From Viridibacillus arenosi (GTDB lineage Bacteria; Bacillota; Bacilli; Bacillales_A; Planococcaceae), in contig NZ_MSPW01000004.1 of NCBI RefSeq assembly GCF_001955655.1, positions 1 to 64,000 on the forward strand: 64,000 bases of DNA. Reading direction: 5' to 3'. The translations under genes and the position numbers were made by a program. This document shows positions 5,919 through 14,235 of this stretch, one piece after another. The notes below the pieces were generated by a model. The model did no database searches and was not told the DNA's origin. It saw only the letters and a list, made by a program, of their open reading frames with translations. Every line of letters starts with the position of its first letter. The first letter of the stretch is position 1.

Positions 5919-8339
5919 ATGATGAGTCAAAAGAAAGCGACTTTACAAATAACAGGTATGACATGTTCTGCTTGTGCAAATAGGATTGAAAAAGGATTGT
6001 CCAAAATGGAAGGTGTTGAAGAGGCAAATGTGAATTTTGCACTCGAAAAAACACAAATTGTCTATGATTCAGATAAAACAGACGCTACGAAATTTAAGGA
6101 GAAAGTTAAAGCGTTAGGATATGACGTAGTAAGTGAAAAAGTTGACTTCGATGTTACTGGGATGACTTGTGCAGCTTGCGCAAATAGAGTTGAAAAACGC
6201 TTAAATAAATTTGACGGAGTTGAACTAGCAACTGTTAACTTTGCATTAGAATCTGTTCATGTGGAATACAATCCAGAACAAGTGAATATTCCTGAAATGC
6301 AAGAGGCGATAAAAAAACTTGGTTACTCTCTTGAAGAAAAACAAGAAAAAACTGGTGACCATATCGACCATCGCCAAAGAGAAATTCAAAAACAACAAGG
6401 GAAATTTATTTTCTCGCTTATTTTGTCTATCCCTTTGTTATGGGCAATGGTAAGTCACTTCGAATTTACAAGCTTCATTTGGTTGCCGGATATGTTGATG
6501 AATCCTTGGGTTCAATTTGCCCTAGCAACACCTGTTCAATTTATTGTTGGTAAACAATTTTATGTTGGCGCATATAAGTCATTAAAAAATAAGAGTGCAA
6601 ACATGGATGTACTTGTGGCATTAGGTACATCAGCTGCTTATTTCTATAGTTTATATTTAAGTATCAAGTCGATTGGCACAAATGCTCATATGGTGGAGCT
6701 ATATTATGAAACAAGTGCGGTTTTAATCACCTTGATTATTTTAGGAAAGCTATTTGAAGCTAAAGCAAAAGGTCGTTCATCTGAGGCTATTAAGAAATTA
6801 ATGGGGCTACAAGCGAAAAACGCTACTGTTTTTCGTGACGGCAAAGAGATAATCATTCCTATTGAGGAAGTATTAAAAGGGGATATTGTCTACATTAAAC
6901 CAGGTGAAAAAGTACCTGTTGACGGTGAAATTGTGGAAGGTCAATCAGCACTTGATGAAGCAATGTTAACGGGTGAAAGTATTCCTGTAGATAAAACAGT
7001 GGGCGATACGGTTATTGGTTCAACGATTAACAAAAATGGTTTTTTGAAAATTAAAGCAACGAACGTTGGGAAAGATACAGCTCTAGCGCAAATAATTAAA
7101 GTAGTTGAAGAGGCACAAGGCTCAAAAGCACCGATTCAACGTTTAGCTGATGTGATTTCAGGTATATTTGTTCCAATTGTAGTAGGTATAGCTATTATTA
7201 CGTTCCTTGTATGGTACTTCATGGTGAGTCCGGGAGATTTTGCGGAAGCACTTGAGAAATTCATCGCAGTATTAGTCATTGCTTGTCCATGTGCACTTGG
7301 CTTAGCGACACCGACTTCAATCATGGCTGGATCGGGCCGTGCAGCAGAATTCGGAATCTTGTTTAAGGGTGGCGAACATCTTGAAACAACACACCGTTTA
7401 GATACAATTATCCTAGATAAAACAGGAACTGTTACAAATGGTAAACCATCATTAACAGATGTTTTGTTAGCACAAGGTGTAGATGAGGTAAACTTCCTTA
7501 AACTTGTGGGTACAGCAGAGAAAAACTCTGAGCATCCACTTGCAGAAGCAATTGTATTAGGGATAAAAGAAAAAGGTATTGAACTTGGTTCTTCTGAAAT
7601 ATTTGAAGCAGTCCCTGGTTACGGTATTCAGTCTAAAGTGGATGGTAAACAATTATTGATTGGTACACGTAAACTAATGGCGAAACACAACATTCAAGTG
7701 CAAGATGTATTAGTACAAATGGAGAATTTAGAGAAGCAAGGTAAAACAGCTATGTTAGTTGCTATCGATGGTCAATACGCGGGTCTAGTAGCTGTAGCAG
7801 ATACAATTAAAGAAACATCAAAAGATGCTATTGCTCGTTTACACAAATTAGGGTTAGACGTAGTAATGATTACAGGAGATAACACTCAAACAGCAAAAAC
7901 AATTGCAGCTCAAGTTGGAATTAAGCATGTCATTGCAGAAGTTTTACCAGAAGGAAAAGCAGATGAAGTAAAAAAACTTCAAGCTGTAGGGAAAATTGTT
8001 GCGATGGTAGGCGATGGTATCAATGATGCTCCAGCATTAGCGACAGCTAATATTGGGATGGCAATTGGTACAGGTACTGATGTAGCAATGGAAGCGGCAG
8101 ATATCACGCTAATTCGAGGCGATTTAAACAGTATTGCCGACGCAATTTTCATGAGTAAGAAGACCATTTTGAATATTAAACAAAACCTTTTCTGGGCACT
8201 TGCATATAACAGTTTAGGTGTACCAATAGCCGCAGTCGGTTTATTAGCTCCGTGGTTAGCTGGAGCAGCAATGGCGTTTAGTTCCGTTTCTGTTGTTCTA
8301 AATGCTTTAAGACTACAACGTATTAAGCTAAAAGTTTAG
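5919..8339 (+). CDS. copA: Copper-exporting P1B-type ATPase CopA
   Basis: 806-aa Cu(I) efflux ATPase. It has two N-terminal metal-binding domains (GMTCSAC at 13-19; GMTCAAC at 81-87) and eight membrane helices. The intramembrane Cys-Pro-Cys is at 456-458 in IACPCALGLATPTS. Also present are the phosphorylation site DKTGT (Asp500), the SEHPLAEAI nucleotide-binding motif and the GDGINDAPAL hinge. Length matches the family. TAAGGAGTG precedes two adjacent ATGs (5919, 5922). It lies downstream of copZ in the copper operon and pumps Cu(I) out of the cytosol. Confidence 0.97.
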   Translation: MMSQKKATLQITGMTCSACANRIEKGLSKMEGVEEANVNFALEKTQIVYDSDKTDATKFKEKVKALGYDVVSEKVDFDVTGMTCAACANRVEKRLNKFDGVELATVNFALESVHVEYNPEQVNIPEMQEAIKKLGYSLEEKQEKTGDHIDHRQREIQKQQGKFIFSLILSIPLLWAMVSHFEFTSFIWLPDMLMNPWVQFALATPVQFIVGKQFYVGAYKSLKNKSANMDVLVALGTSAAYFYSLYLSIKSIGTNAHMVELYYETSAVLITLIILGKLFEAKAKGRSSEAIKKLMGLQAKNATVFRDGKEIIIPIEEVLKGDIVYIKPGEKVPVDGEIVEGQSALDEAMLTGESIPVDKTVGDTVIGSTINKNGFLKIKATNVGKDTALAQIIKVVEEAQGSKAPIQRLADVISGIFVPIVVGIAIITFLVWYFMVSPGDFAEALEKFIAVLVIACPCALGLATPTSIMAGSGRAAEFGILFKGGEHLETTHRLDTIILDKTGTVTNGKPSLTDVLLAQGVDEVNFLKLVGTAEKNSEHPLAEAIVLGIKEKGIELGSSEIFEAVPGYGIQSKVDGKQLLIGTRKLMAKHNIQVQDVLVQMENLEKQGKTAMLVAIDGQYAGLVAVADTIKETSKDAIARLHKLGLDVVMITGDNTQTAKTIAAQVGIKHVIAEVLPEGKADEVKKLQAVGKIVAMVGDGINDAPALATANIGMAIGTGTDVAMEAADITLIRGDLNSIADAIFMSKKTILNIKQNLFWALAYNSLGVPIAAVGLLAPWLAGAAMAFSSVSVVLNALRLQRIKLKV

Positions 8340-8353
8340 AGGAGGCAATATAT

Positions 8354-9145
8354 ATGAAACGTAGTACGGCAACTTGGGCTATTTCCGCAATTGTCTACTT
8401 AGGAATTATCATAATAGGTTACAGTGTATATGCCAATATGAACCCAAAAGCAGAAGTAACAGACGATCATAATAGTAAAAATGAACATACAGATCATAAG
8501 GTAAGTGACATGAGTGAAGTTACACCTAAAGTAGCTTACGCTAATGGAATTACAACAGTAGAATTAAAAGACAAAAACAATAATGCACCAGAATTAGAAG
8601 TTTCCCACGAAAAGCTAATGCATTTAATCGTTGTTAGTGCAGACTTAGAAGAATATCATCATTTTCACCCTGAAGAAGCGAATAAAGGAATCTATCAAAA
8701 CAAGTTTGACTTAGCTGATAATTCTTATAAAGCATTCGTAGATATCAAACCAAAAGGGCTTCCGTATTCAGTGCAACCAATTGAATTTCATGTTGGTGAA
8801 ACACATCAAAAGAACAGCGGGAATAATCTTGTTGTAGATAAAGGATTTACAAAAACCATTAACAATCAGCCAGTGGAGCTTAAGACTACAGCATTTAATG
8901 TGAATAAGGAAATCACTTTGAATTTTGATTTGAAAGGGGCTAAACCTGAACAATATTTAGGTGCTTTAGGCCATGTTGTCATTTTAGATGAAAACGCGGA
9001 GAACTTTATTCATGTACATCCTGTATCGAATGATCAAACCGTTTTTAAAACAGAATTCACTAAGCCTGGTGTATATAAAATGTGGGCTGAATTTAAGTTT
9101 GGTGAACAAGTAAACGCTTATCCGTTTGTAATCGAAGTAAAATAA
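8354..9145 (+). CDS. Histidine-rich membrane-anchored protein of the copper operon
   Basis: 263-aa protein with one N-terminal membrane anchor (about residues 9-27), then a His/Asp/Lys-rich linker, and two similar beta-rich modules outside the membrane. Module 1 carries EEYHHFHPEE (about residues 99-108) and module 2 carries NFIHVHPV (217-224); both end with a GxYxxxF/W strand motif. The paired HxHP motifs look like metal-ligand sites. It begins 14 bp after copA with the AGAGGAGG ribosome binding site, so it is co-transcribed. A role in extracytoplasmic copper handling is inferred from position and His content. Confidence 0.75.
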   Translation: MKRSTATWAISAIVYLGIIIIGYSVYANMNPKAEVTDDHNSKNEHTDHKVSDMSEVTPKVAYANGITTVELKDKNNNAPELEVSHEKLMHLIVVSADLEEYHHFHPEEANKGIYQNKFDLADNSYKAFVDIKPKGLPYSVQPIEFHVGETHQKNSGNNLVVDKGFTKTINNQPVELKTTAFNVNKEITLNFDLKGAKPEQYLGALGHVVILDENAENFIHVHPVSNDQTVFKTEFTKPGVYKMWAEFKFGEQVNAYPFVIEVK

Positions 9146-9152
9146 GATTTTG

Positions 9153-9202
9153 AAAAGGGGGTATTTCTAAGTCGGGAGAACGACTGATGAGAACCCCTTT
9201 TT
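9153..9202 (+). terminator. Terminator of the copper operon
   Basis: Outer stem AAAGGGG / CCCCTTT enclosing a second small stem AGTCG / CGACT, followed by T5. It lies 8 nt after the stop codon of the His-rich protein gene. Confidence 0.75.
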
Positions 9203-9239
9203 GCTAGGTTATAAAATACTTAGTGGGAGGTCGTTATGA

Positions 9240-9521
9240 ATGAAAAAACTTCAATTGGAGCTCTATACAAGACCGACATGTTCAGATTGTCAGGAAGCGA
9301 AAGTGTTTCTTGCCAACAATAACATTTCATATATAGATTATGATTTAACGCAACAGCCGTTAAAGGAAAAAGAGTTAATCAAGTTAAGCGGCGCAAGAAT
9401 GGTTCCTACCTTTGTGTTCAAAAATAACTCTTTGTTAGGTCTGGCTAGCAAGCTAACAGTAATGATTGGATTTGAACAAAATCTAGATGAAGTAAAAAGG
9501 TTATTAATGATTAATAACTAA
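9240..9521 (+). CDS. Glutaredoxin family protein
   Basis: 93-aa thioredoxin-fold protein. The redox motif is TRPTCSDC (Cys-x2-Cys near residues 14-17), with a cis-Pro MVPTFVF motif typical of NrdH/glutaredoxins. It is probably a cytosolic thiol-disulfide reductant. A TGGGAGG ribosome binding site lies 9 nt before the ATG at 9240; an overlapping ATG at 9236 is out of frame. It lies in the copper island but behind the operon terminator and has its own terminator. A link to copper-induced thiol stress is only contextual. Confidence 0.85.
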   Translation: MKKLQLELYTRPTCSDCQEAKVFLANNNISYIDYDLTQQPLKEKELIKLSGARMVPTFVFKNNSLLGLASKLTVMIGFEQNLDEVKRLLMINN

Positions 9522-9528
9522 AAATCGA

Positions 9529-9562
9529 GAACCTGCTGCAAAAGTAAGCAGGTTCTTTTTTT
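9529..9562 (+). terminator. Rho-independent terminator
   Basis: AGAACCTGCT / AGCAGGTTCT stem followed by a T run, 8 nt after the glutaredoxin-like gene. Confidence 0.9.
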
Positions 9563-9714
9563 CATTCAAATATAAAAGTAATCTTTTCATATATAAAGAT
9601 ATTTAAGATTCTACATCAATGATGAGAGAGGAATAGTAAAGAACATAAATCATTGGATCGAGCAAAATGAGTATAGAATTTCTATATAGTTGAGATAGCT
9701 TAAATAGAAAGAAT

Positions 9715-9750
9715 GCACACGCTTCATTTAGTATGAAATGAAACGTGTGC
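9715..9750 (-). terminator. Terminator of the reductase-like gene
   Basis: Stem of about 15 bp (GCACACG..TTCATTT pairing with GAAATGAA..CGTGTGC) located 66 nt beyond the stop codon of the minus-strand gene at 9816, with a T-rich tract on the minus strand after it. Confidence 0.65.
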
Positions 9751-9815
9751 AAGTGGAATTACAGTATAACTTATATATATTGATATATTACTCTCGAATT
9801 TTAAATTTCCTATAT

Positions 9816-10457
9816 TTAATGAACAAGTTGCGCTTTAAGATTGTCTAATCCAAAGCGTTTAATGAATTTAAATAACGGTTCACGCTTTTTACCATTCTCA
9901 GCATAAATTTCAACGATTTTCTCTACAACCTCATACAATTGTTCAGGAGTAAGTTGCTCCATTAGTAAAGTCCCTGCTTGAGCATCAAAACCTTTTGCTT
10001 TTCCTCCTATATATAAATCATAGCCATTTTTGATTTTCATGACGCCGATATCATTGACTAAAGGTTCACCGCAGCCGATGGGGCAACCTGTATAGGCTGG
10101 GCGAAGCGTAAAGGGAACGGGTTTTCCTGCAATACGTTTATTTAGTTCAATAGCAACTGGCATACCTTCTTGTTCTGACCCTTTGCAGAAATTACAAGTT
10201 CTTAGGCTTTTGACGAAATTTCCGACAGGGTAACAGGACAGGCCAACTTCTTTAAATTTCCCTTTTACGAATTCCACATTACTTTCAAGTACATCGATGT
10301 AAAGCTGCTGGAAAGTCGTCAATTCCAGTTCATCCCCGTCATTCATGTACTGAGCAATGACAGCCAACTGTTTGGCATTTAGTTTAGCACCAAATGAAAT
10401 TCCACCGTTAACGGCTAATTTCACTGTGTTGTCATTTTGAGTCATATCTATTTTCAC
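9816..10457 (-). CDS. Nitrite/sulfite-reductase-like sirohaem/4Fe-4S domain protein
   Basis: 213-aa protein equivalent to one ferredoxin-like plus one sirohaem/4Fe-4S module of the NirA/CysI family. The cluster ligands are visible as TCNFCKGSE and TGCPIGCGEP (Cys-x2-Cys ... Cys-x3-Cys). Full sulfite or nitrite reductases (>500 aa) have two such repeats, so this is a half-size form whose substrate is unknown. The start could be the GTG at 10457 or the ATG at 10445: an AGAAGG ribosome binding site is 2 nt from the GTG and 14 nt from the ATG. A CsoR-type box lies upstream, suggesting copper or sulfur-stress control. Confidence 0.75.
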   Translation of the reverse strand: MKIDMTQNDNTVKLAVNGGISFGAKLNAKQLAVIAQYMNDGDELELTTFQQLYIDVLESNVEFVKGKFKEVGLSCYPVGNFVKSLRTCNFCKGSEQEGMPVAIELNKRIAGKPVPFTLRPAYTGCPIGCGEPLVNDIGVMKIKNGYDLYIGGKAKGFDAQAGTLLMEQLTPEQLYEVVEKIVEIYAENGKKREPLFKFIKRFGLDNLKAQLVH

Positions 10458-10495
10458 AACCTTCTAATCTTTTATCATTTGAATTGCACATTTAC

Positions 10496-10520
10496 ATAAT
10501 ACCATACCGTGGGAGGGTAT
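10496..10520 (-). promoter_or_regulatory. CsoR-type operator/promoter of the reductase-like gene
   Basis: On the minus strand the 17-mer ATACCCTCCCACGGTAT (10520-10504) is followed after GG by TATTAT (10501-10496), giving an extended -10 TGG-TATTAT. The geometry (17-mer, 2 nt, -10 hexamer) is the same as in the two CsoR-type boxes near copZ. Confidence 0.65.
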
Positions 10521-10632
10521 ATTAAGTTTAAATAAAATAATTCCGCGGATAATTGTTCACGAAATTATTTTCCCATAGGAAACAGGATAGAATTGATTCG
10601 TTTTGAACGATTTCTTAATACCTGCTACATTT

Positions 10633-11568
10633 TTAGACTTTCATGTTTTCATGTTGAAGCATTGATTTTTCAACTTGAATTGTAGTGTGTCCAATATGGA
10701 ATTCTTTCTCGATTACATGAATGGCTTTTTGAAGAATCACTTGTTCATTTTCTTCATCTTTAATTAGTAAATGAGAACTTAAAGAATTTAATCCAGATGT
10801 AATTGTCCAGATATGGAGATCATGTACATTAATAACACCATCTATACTCTCTAATGCTTTTTTTACCTCTTGTTGATCAATTGCTGCCGGTGTCCCTTCC
10901 ATTAATACATGTACGGTATGCTTAATAATTCCCCATGCACCTTTTAGAATTAATAATGCAACAACAACACTAATGATCGGATCTGCAATGTACCAGTCGA
11001 AGAAATACATGACAATACCAGCAACGATAGCTCCGACAGAACCTAATGCATCCCCAAGAACATGAAGATAAGCACTTCGAAGATTGACATTATCTTTTAC
11101 ATCACCTTTACTCATTAATGACCATGCGCTAATAAGATTTGCTAATAATCCAACTAGAGCAATTAACATCATAGAACCACTAGCAACAGTTGGTGGTTCA
11201 AAGAATCTTCCATAAGCTTCATAGATGATGAAACCTGCAATTAAGAATAAAGTGATGCCATTAAAAAAGGCTGCTAGAATCTCAAATCGATGGTAACCAA
11301 ATGTTCTCTTTGGAGAAGCGGCTTTAGCAGCAAATCCTATCGCCACTAAGCTTAGGATTAAAGAAGCTGTATCACTTAACATATGTCCAGAATCTGCAAG
11401 TAAAGCTAAACTATTAGTAATTAAGCCTCCAATAAACTCCAATAACATAATTCCTGCCGTGATTGAAAGGGCTATAATAAGCCCCTTTTTGTTGCCGTCC
11501 CTGCTATGATCATGCCCGTGGTGGTGATGCCCGTGATCATGACTGTGGTCGTGTCCGTGATGATGCAT
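10633..11568 (-). CDS. czcD: Cation diffusion facilitator, Zn2+/Cd2+ exporter CzcD
   Basis: 311-aa CDF transporter with six membrane helices. A His/Asp-rich N-terminal tail covers roughly residues 2-22. The CDF metal-site motif is LLADSGHMLSDTASL in helix 2, with a second site in helix 5 (HVLGDALGS). The C-terminal cytoplasmic domain ends with INVHDLHIWTITSG and HIGHTTIQVE. It exports Zn2+, and in relatives Cd2+ or Co2+, by proton antiport. The AGGGGGAAT ribosome binding site fits the ATG at 11568. It lies 11 bp after czrA, forming a metal-inducible operon. Confidence 0.93.
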   Translation of the reverse strand: MHHHGHDHSHDHGHHHHGHDHSRDGNKKGLIIALSITAGIMLLEFIGGLITNSLALLADSGHMLSDTASLILSLVAIGFAAKAASPKRTFGYHRFEILAAFFNGITLFLIAGFIIYEAYGRFFEPPTVASGSMMLIALVGLLANLISAWSLMSKGDVKDNVNLRSAYLHVLGDALGSVGAIVAGIVMYFFDWYIADPIISVVVALLILKGAWGIIKHTVHVLMEGTPAAIDQQEVKKALESIDGVINVHDLHIWTITSGLNSLSSHLLIKDEENEQVILQKAIHVIEKEFHIGHTTIQVEKSMLQHENMKV

Positions 11569-11579
11569 ATAAATTCCCC

Positions 11580-11888
11580 CTAATCATGTAATGAGTGGTC
11601 AATTACTTGTTTGAGTACTTCAATAACATGCTCGTCATCATAGCTATAAAATAATGATTTACCCTGACGACGTGATTTCACTAAACGTAAGTTTTTCAGA
11701 AAGGATAGTTGATGGGATACAGCAGATTGAGTCATGTTCAGAACATCTGCAATATGTCCAACTGAACATTCTTCCTGCGATAGTAAATATAAAATTTTCA
11801 CTCTTGTAGGATCTGCTAATGCTTTGAAAGTTCTTGCAACATCTTCAACCGTCGATTCATTTAAAAAGTGATGTTTACTTTGCTCCAA
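11580..11888 (-). CDS. czrA: ArsR/SmtB family zinc-responsive repressor CzrA
   Basis: 102-aa winged-helix repressor with the helix-turn-helix [24 protein letters not shown]. The alpha-5 zinc site is intact: Asp85, His87, His98 and His101 in [18 protein letters not shown], matching the D-x-H-x10-H-x2-H pattern of CzrA. The start is TTG at 11888, with AGGGAGGG 9 nt upstream. It precedes czcD in one operon, and an ATATGA...TCATAT operator overlaps its promoter region, so autoregulation and Zn-dependent derepression are expected. Confidence 0.93.
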   Translation of the reverse strand: MEQSKHHFLNESTVEDVARTFKALADPTRVKILYLLSQEECSVGHIADVLNMTQSAVSHQLSFLKNLRLVKSRRQGKSLFYSYDDEHVIEVLKQVIDHSLHD

Positions 11889-11913
11889 TTAATTGACCCT
11901 CCCTAATATTATT

Positions 11914-11933
11914 ATATGAACACATGCTCATAT
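11914..11933. promoter_or_regulatory. CzrA/ArsR-type operator
   Basis: ATATGAACACATGCTCATAT, an imperfect 20-bp dyad with perfect ATATGA/TCATAT arms, 26 bp upstream of the czrA start codon. It resembles the 12-2-12 operators of the ArsR/SmtB zinc sensors. Confidence 0.75.
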
Positions 11934-12190
11934 GTTGATATTACAATATTATATGTGATTTGTAAACTACGTGTGCATTATTTTGCATTAATTTAGAAAT
12001 TTAATTCGTCTAAATATAATAATCAATCATTCATAAATATTATAAGTGCTATTTAGAAGAATTTATTTCTTTAACATGCTAGTGGTTGTCAGGTGATGTT
12101 TTATGATTTCTAGAATCAAAATGGCTATCGGTTTGGATTTTTTAAAATTTTGTTATAATAAAAGATTAGAAAGAGTGGTGAATTGACAGA
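11934..12190. other. Divergent intergenic region czrA-desK
   Basis: AT-rich non-coding region. The right end carries a TATAAT promoter element followed by the AGAGTGGTGA ribosome binding site of desK. Nothing else was recognised. Confidence 0.5.
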
Positions 12191-13330
12191 ATGTCGAATT
12201 GGTATAGTATTTTCCCGAAAAATCCATTGCTTAGTATTTCGACTTGGATTCTTTTCTGTTTCGTCCCTCTTTACTTTGTTTTTCGTACAACATCTACATT
12301 AATTGTATCTATTGCAGTTGCTATTTTGATTGTATATATTATTTGTTTTCGCTTTTCTTATAGTACTAATAATGGTTTAGTTTATGTGTGCATTTCCCTA
12401 GAGATGGTTATAAATGCGGTAATGACAGTTCTTTTTGGCTACATTTATTTTGCCTTCTTCACGGCTTTCTTTATCGGGCGAATTCGCCATACTGTTGGGT
12501 TCTATATTATGTATGGTCTTCATATTGCTATGACCGTTGGTTCAATTATAGGGGGTTTCTTTATCGAGACAGAGCTATTTATTAAAGAGATTCCTTTTAT
12601 CGTTATTGTCGTATTTGGTGTGATTTTAGGGCCCTTTTATATATATAGCACAAACAAACGTGATAAATTACAAGGACAATTAGCAACTGCCAATGAGCGT
12701 ATTTCTGAACTAAGCGTTTATGAAGAACGTCAACGGATTGCTAGAGATTTGCACGATACTTTAGGGCAAAAGCTTTCTATGGTTGGCTTGAAGAGTGATT
12801 TGGCTATTCGTTTAGTAAAAAAAGATCAAGATGCTGCAATACAAGAGCTTCGGGATATTCGTCAAACAGCTAGTATTGCTTTAAAAGAAGTGCGAGAAAT
12901 GGTGTCGAATATGAAGGCTGTAAAAATTGAAGATGAGCTATTACATGTTCAACAAATTTTAACAGCAGCTGATATTAAAATGATTATTGAAGGTAAATCA
13001 GAATTTAATCACATTCCTGCAATTATTGGCAATACATTAAGTATGTGTTTGAAAGAGGCCGTCAATAACGTAGTAAGACATAGTAAAGCAACTGAATGCA
13101 AAATTACCATTAAACAAAAATCCGATGTCATCCAATTGACTGTATTGGACAATGGTATAGGTATTTCTAATATGAATAGAAAACCGTCGAGTAACGGTTT
13201 AAATGGTATGAAGGAAAGAGTCGAGTTTGTAAATGGTGACCTAGAGATTTCTGAAGAAAATGGTACGCTTGTGAAAGTTACTTTGCCAAATGTTATCATG
13301 TACCAAAAGGAAAATTCAAAGCGTAATTAA
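12191..13330 (+). CDS. desK: DesK-type sensor histidine kinase (orphan)
   Basis: 379-aa membrane kinase of the HisKA_3 (NarL-partner) class. It has four to five N-terminal membrane helices, then a coiled-coil linker and RIARDLHDTLGQKLSM with the phospho-acceptor His188, the same number as in Bacillus DesK. The HATPase domain has LKEAVNNVVRHS (N box) and LDNGIG (G1). In Bacillus this thermosensor acts with DesR to induce the des fatty-acid desaturase. Here no response regulator or desaturase follows: a hairpin and a convergent gene come next, so the partner must be elsewhere. A TATAAT lies about 40 bp upstream. Confidence 0.88.
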   Translation: MSNWYSIFPKNPLLSISTWILFCFVPLYFVFRTTSTLIVSIAVAILIVYIICFRFSYSTNNGLVYVCISLEMVINAVMTVLFGYIYFAFFTAFFIGRIRHTVGFYIMYGLHIAMTVGSIIGGFFIETELFIKEIPFIVIVVFGVILGPFYIYSTNKRDKLQGQLATANERISELSVYEERQRIARDLHDTLGQKLSMVGLKSDLAIRLVKKDQDAAIQELRDIRQTASIALKEVREMVSNMKAVKIEDELLHVQQILTAADIKMIIEGKSEFNHIPAIIGNTLSMCLKEAVNNVVRHSKATECKITIKQKSDVIQLTVLDNGIGISNMNRKPSSNGLNGMKERVEFVNGDLEISEENGTLVKVTLPNVIMYQKENSKRN

Positions 13331-13350
13331 AATTATACTATTGAATATAC

Positions 13351-13385
13351 AAAGGCCCCTAAAGATATAAACTTTACGGGCCTTT
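13351..13385. terminator. Bidirectional hairpin between convergent genes
   Basis: AAAGGCCCCTAAAG / CTTTACGGGCCTTT stem with a 7-nt loop between desK and the convergent lipoprotein gene. It lacks a long U run on either strand. Confidence 0.65.
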
Positions 13386-13395
13386 GCTCTGTTAT

Positions 13396-14154
13396 TTATT
13401 TCACTGTAAATGTTTTTTCTTCATGGAAATGAAGCTCTTTGCCTTTTTCAACATGAAGCGTTACATTATAAGTACCTGCATCATTGAAAGTGTTTTTTAC
13501 TTCGTAAGTACCGTCTGCTTTTTCTTTTAGTGTTAACCATCCAGCTTCTTCAGTATCTTTATTAACAACTTGGAAACGAACTTTTGCATCTGTCAGTGCT
13601 TTACCGTCATGCTCAATAGTGACACTAAAATTAGTGTTCTCACCTTTTTTAGCAGTTGTTTGAGAGAATGTAGCAGAAGTATCTCCATGTGCATGTTCAT
13701 GTGCTTCTTCTGAATCGTGATCATTGTCTTTAGTTTTTGCGACTTTTCCTGCAACTTTCATATCTGCATCGACCATTTCATGACCCTCACCATTTGTTAC
13801 ATGTGCTGTAATTTCATAATTACCAGCTTCTTTAATTGTCATTTCAGCTACATAGACATTATCTTTGTTTACTTTAGTTTCTAACATTTTATCTGAATGG
13901 GTATCAGCATTTTCCACTTCGAACGTTACTTCTGAAGCATTTGTTAAAACTTTTCCATCTTCTGTTACTTTTACTTGGAATTCAACTTTTTCTCCGACAT
14001 CAGCGGTTTTAGGGACAGTAACATCAGCTTTTAGAACAGGAGCCTTGACTTCCTGTTTTTCGACTTTATCTGTATTTTTCTCTTCATTATCATTACAAGC
14101 TACAAGTGCAACACTTGAAATTAATGCTAATGCTGTTAGTGCAATTTTGCGCAT
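13396..14154 (-). CDS. Lipoprotein with two FixH/YtkA-like domains
   Basis: 252-aa exported lipoprotein. The signal peptide MRKIALTALALISSVALVAC ends in a lipobox with Cys20. Two YtkA/FixH-like beta domains follow, at about residues 38-132 and 155-250; each has a KADVTVPKTADVGEKVEF- or ATFSQTTAKKGENTNF-type start and a GxYxxxxxxxxAGxYxxxxHV core. A His-rich linker (HDSEEAHEHAHGD) joins them and the C-terminus has ELHFHEE. Such proteins often sit near copper or cytochrome-oxidase genes. AGAAGGGAG precedes the ATG. A role in metal binding outside the cell is inferred. Confidence 0.8.
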   Translation of the reverse strand: MRKIALTALALISSVALVACNDNEEKNTDKVEKQEVKAPVLKADVTVPKTADVGEKVEFQVKVTEDGKVLTNASEVTFEVENADTHSDKMLETKVNKDNVYVAEMTIKEAGNYEITAHVTNGEGHEMVDADMKVAGKVAKTKDNDHDSEEAHEHAHGDTSATFSQTTAKKGENTNFSVTIEHDGKALTDAKVRFQVVNKDTEEAGWLTLKEKADGTYEVKNTFNDAGTYNVTLHVEKGKELHFHEEKTFTVK

Positions 14155-14235
14155 AAAAAAAGCTCCCTTCTATTCAATACGATTGATTGTACCAAAAAAG
14201 AAGAGAGAGTTTGCAAAAAAAGTGTGAAGTTTTAT

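Noticed and set aside
13865-14227. 120-aa plus-strand ORF over the FixH-like lipoprotein
   Set aside because: Overlaps the signal peptide and first domain of a well-supported lipoprotein on the other strand.
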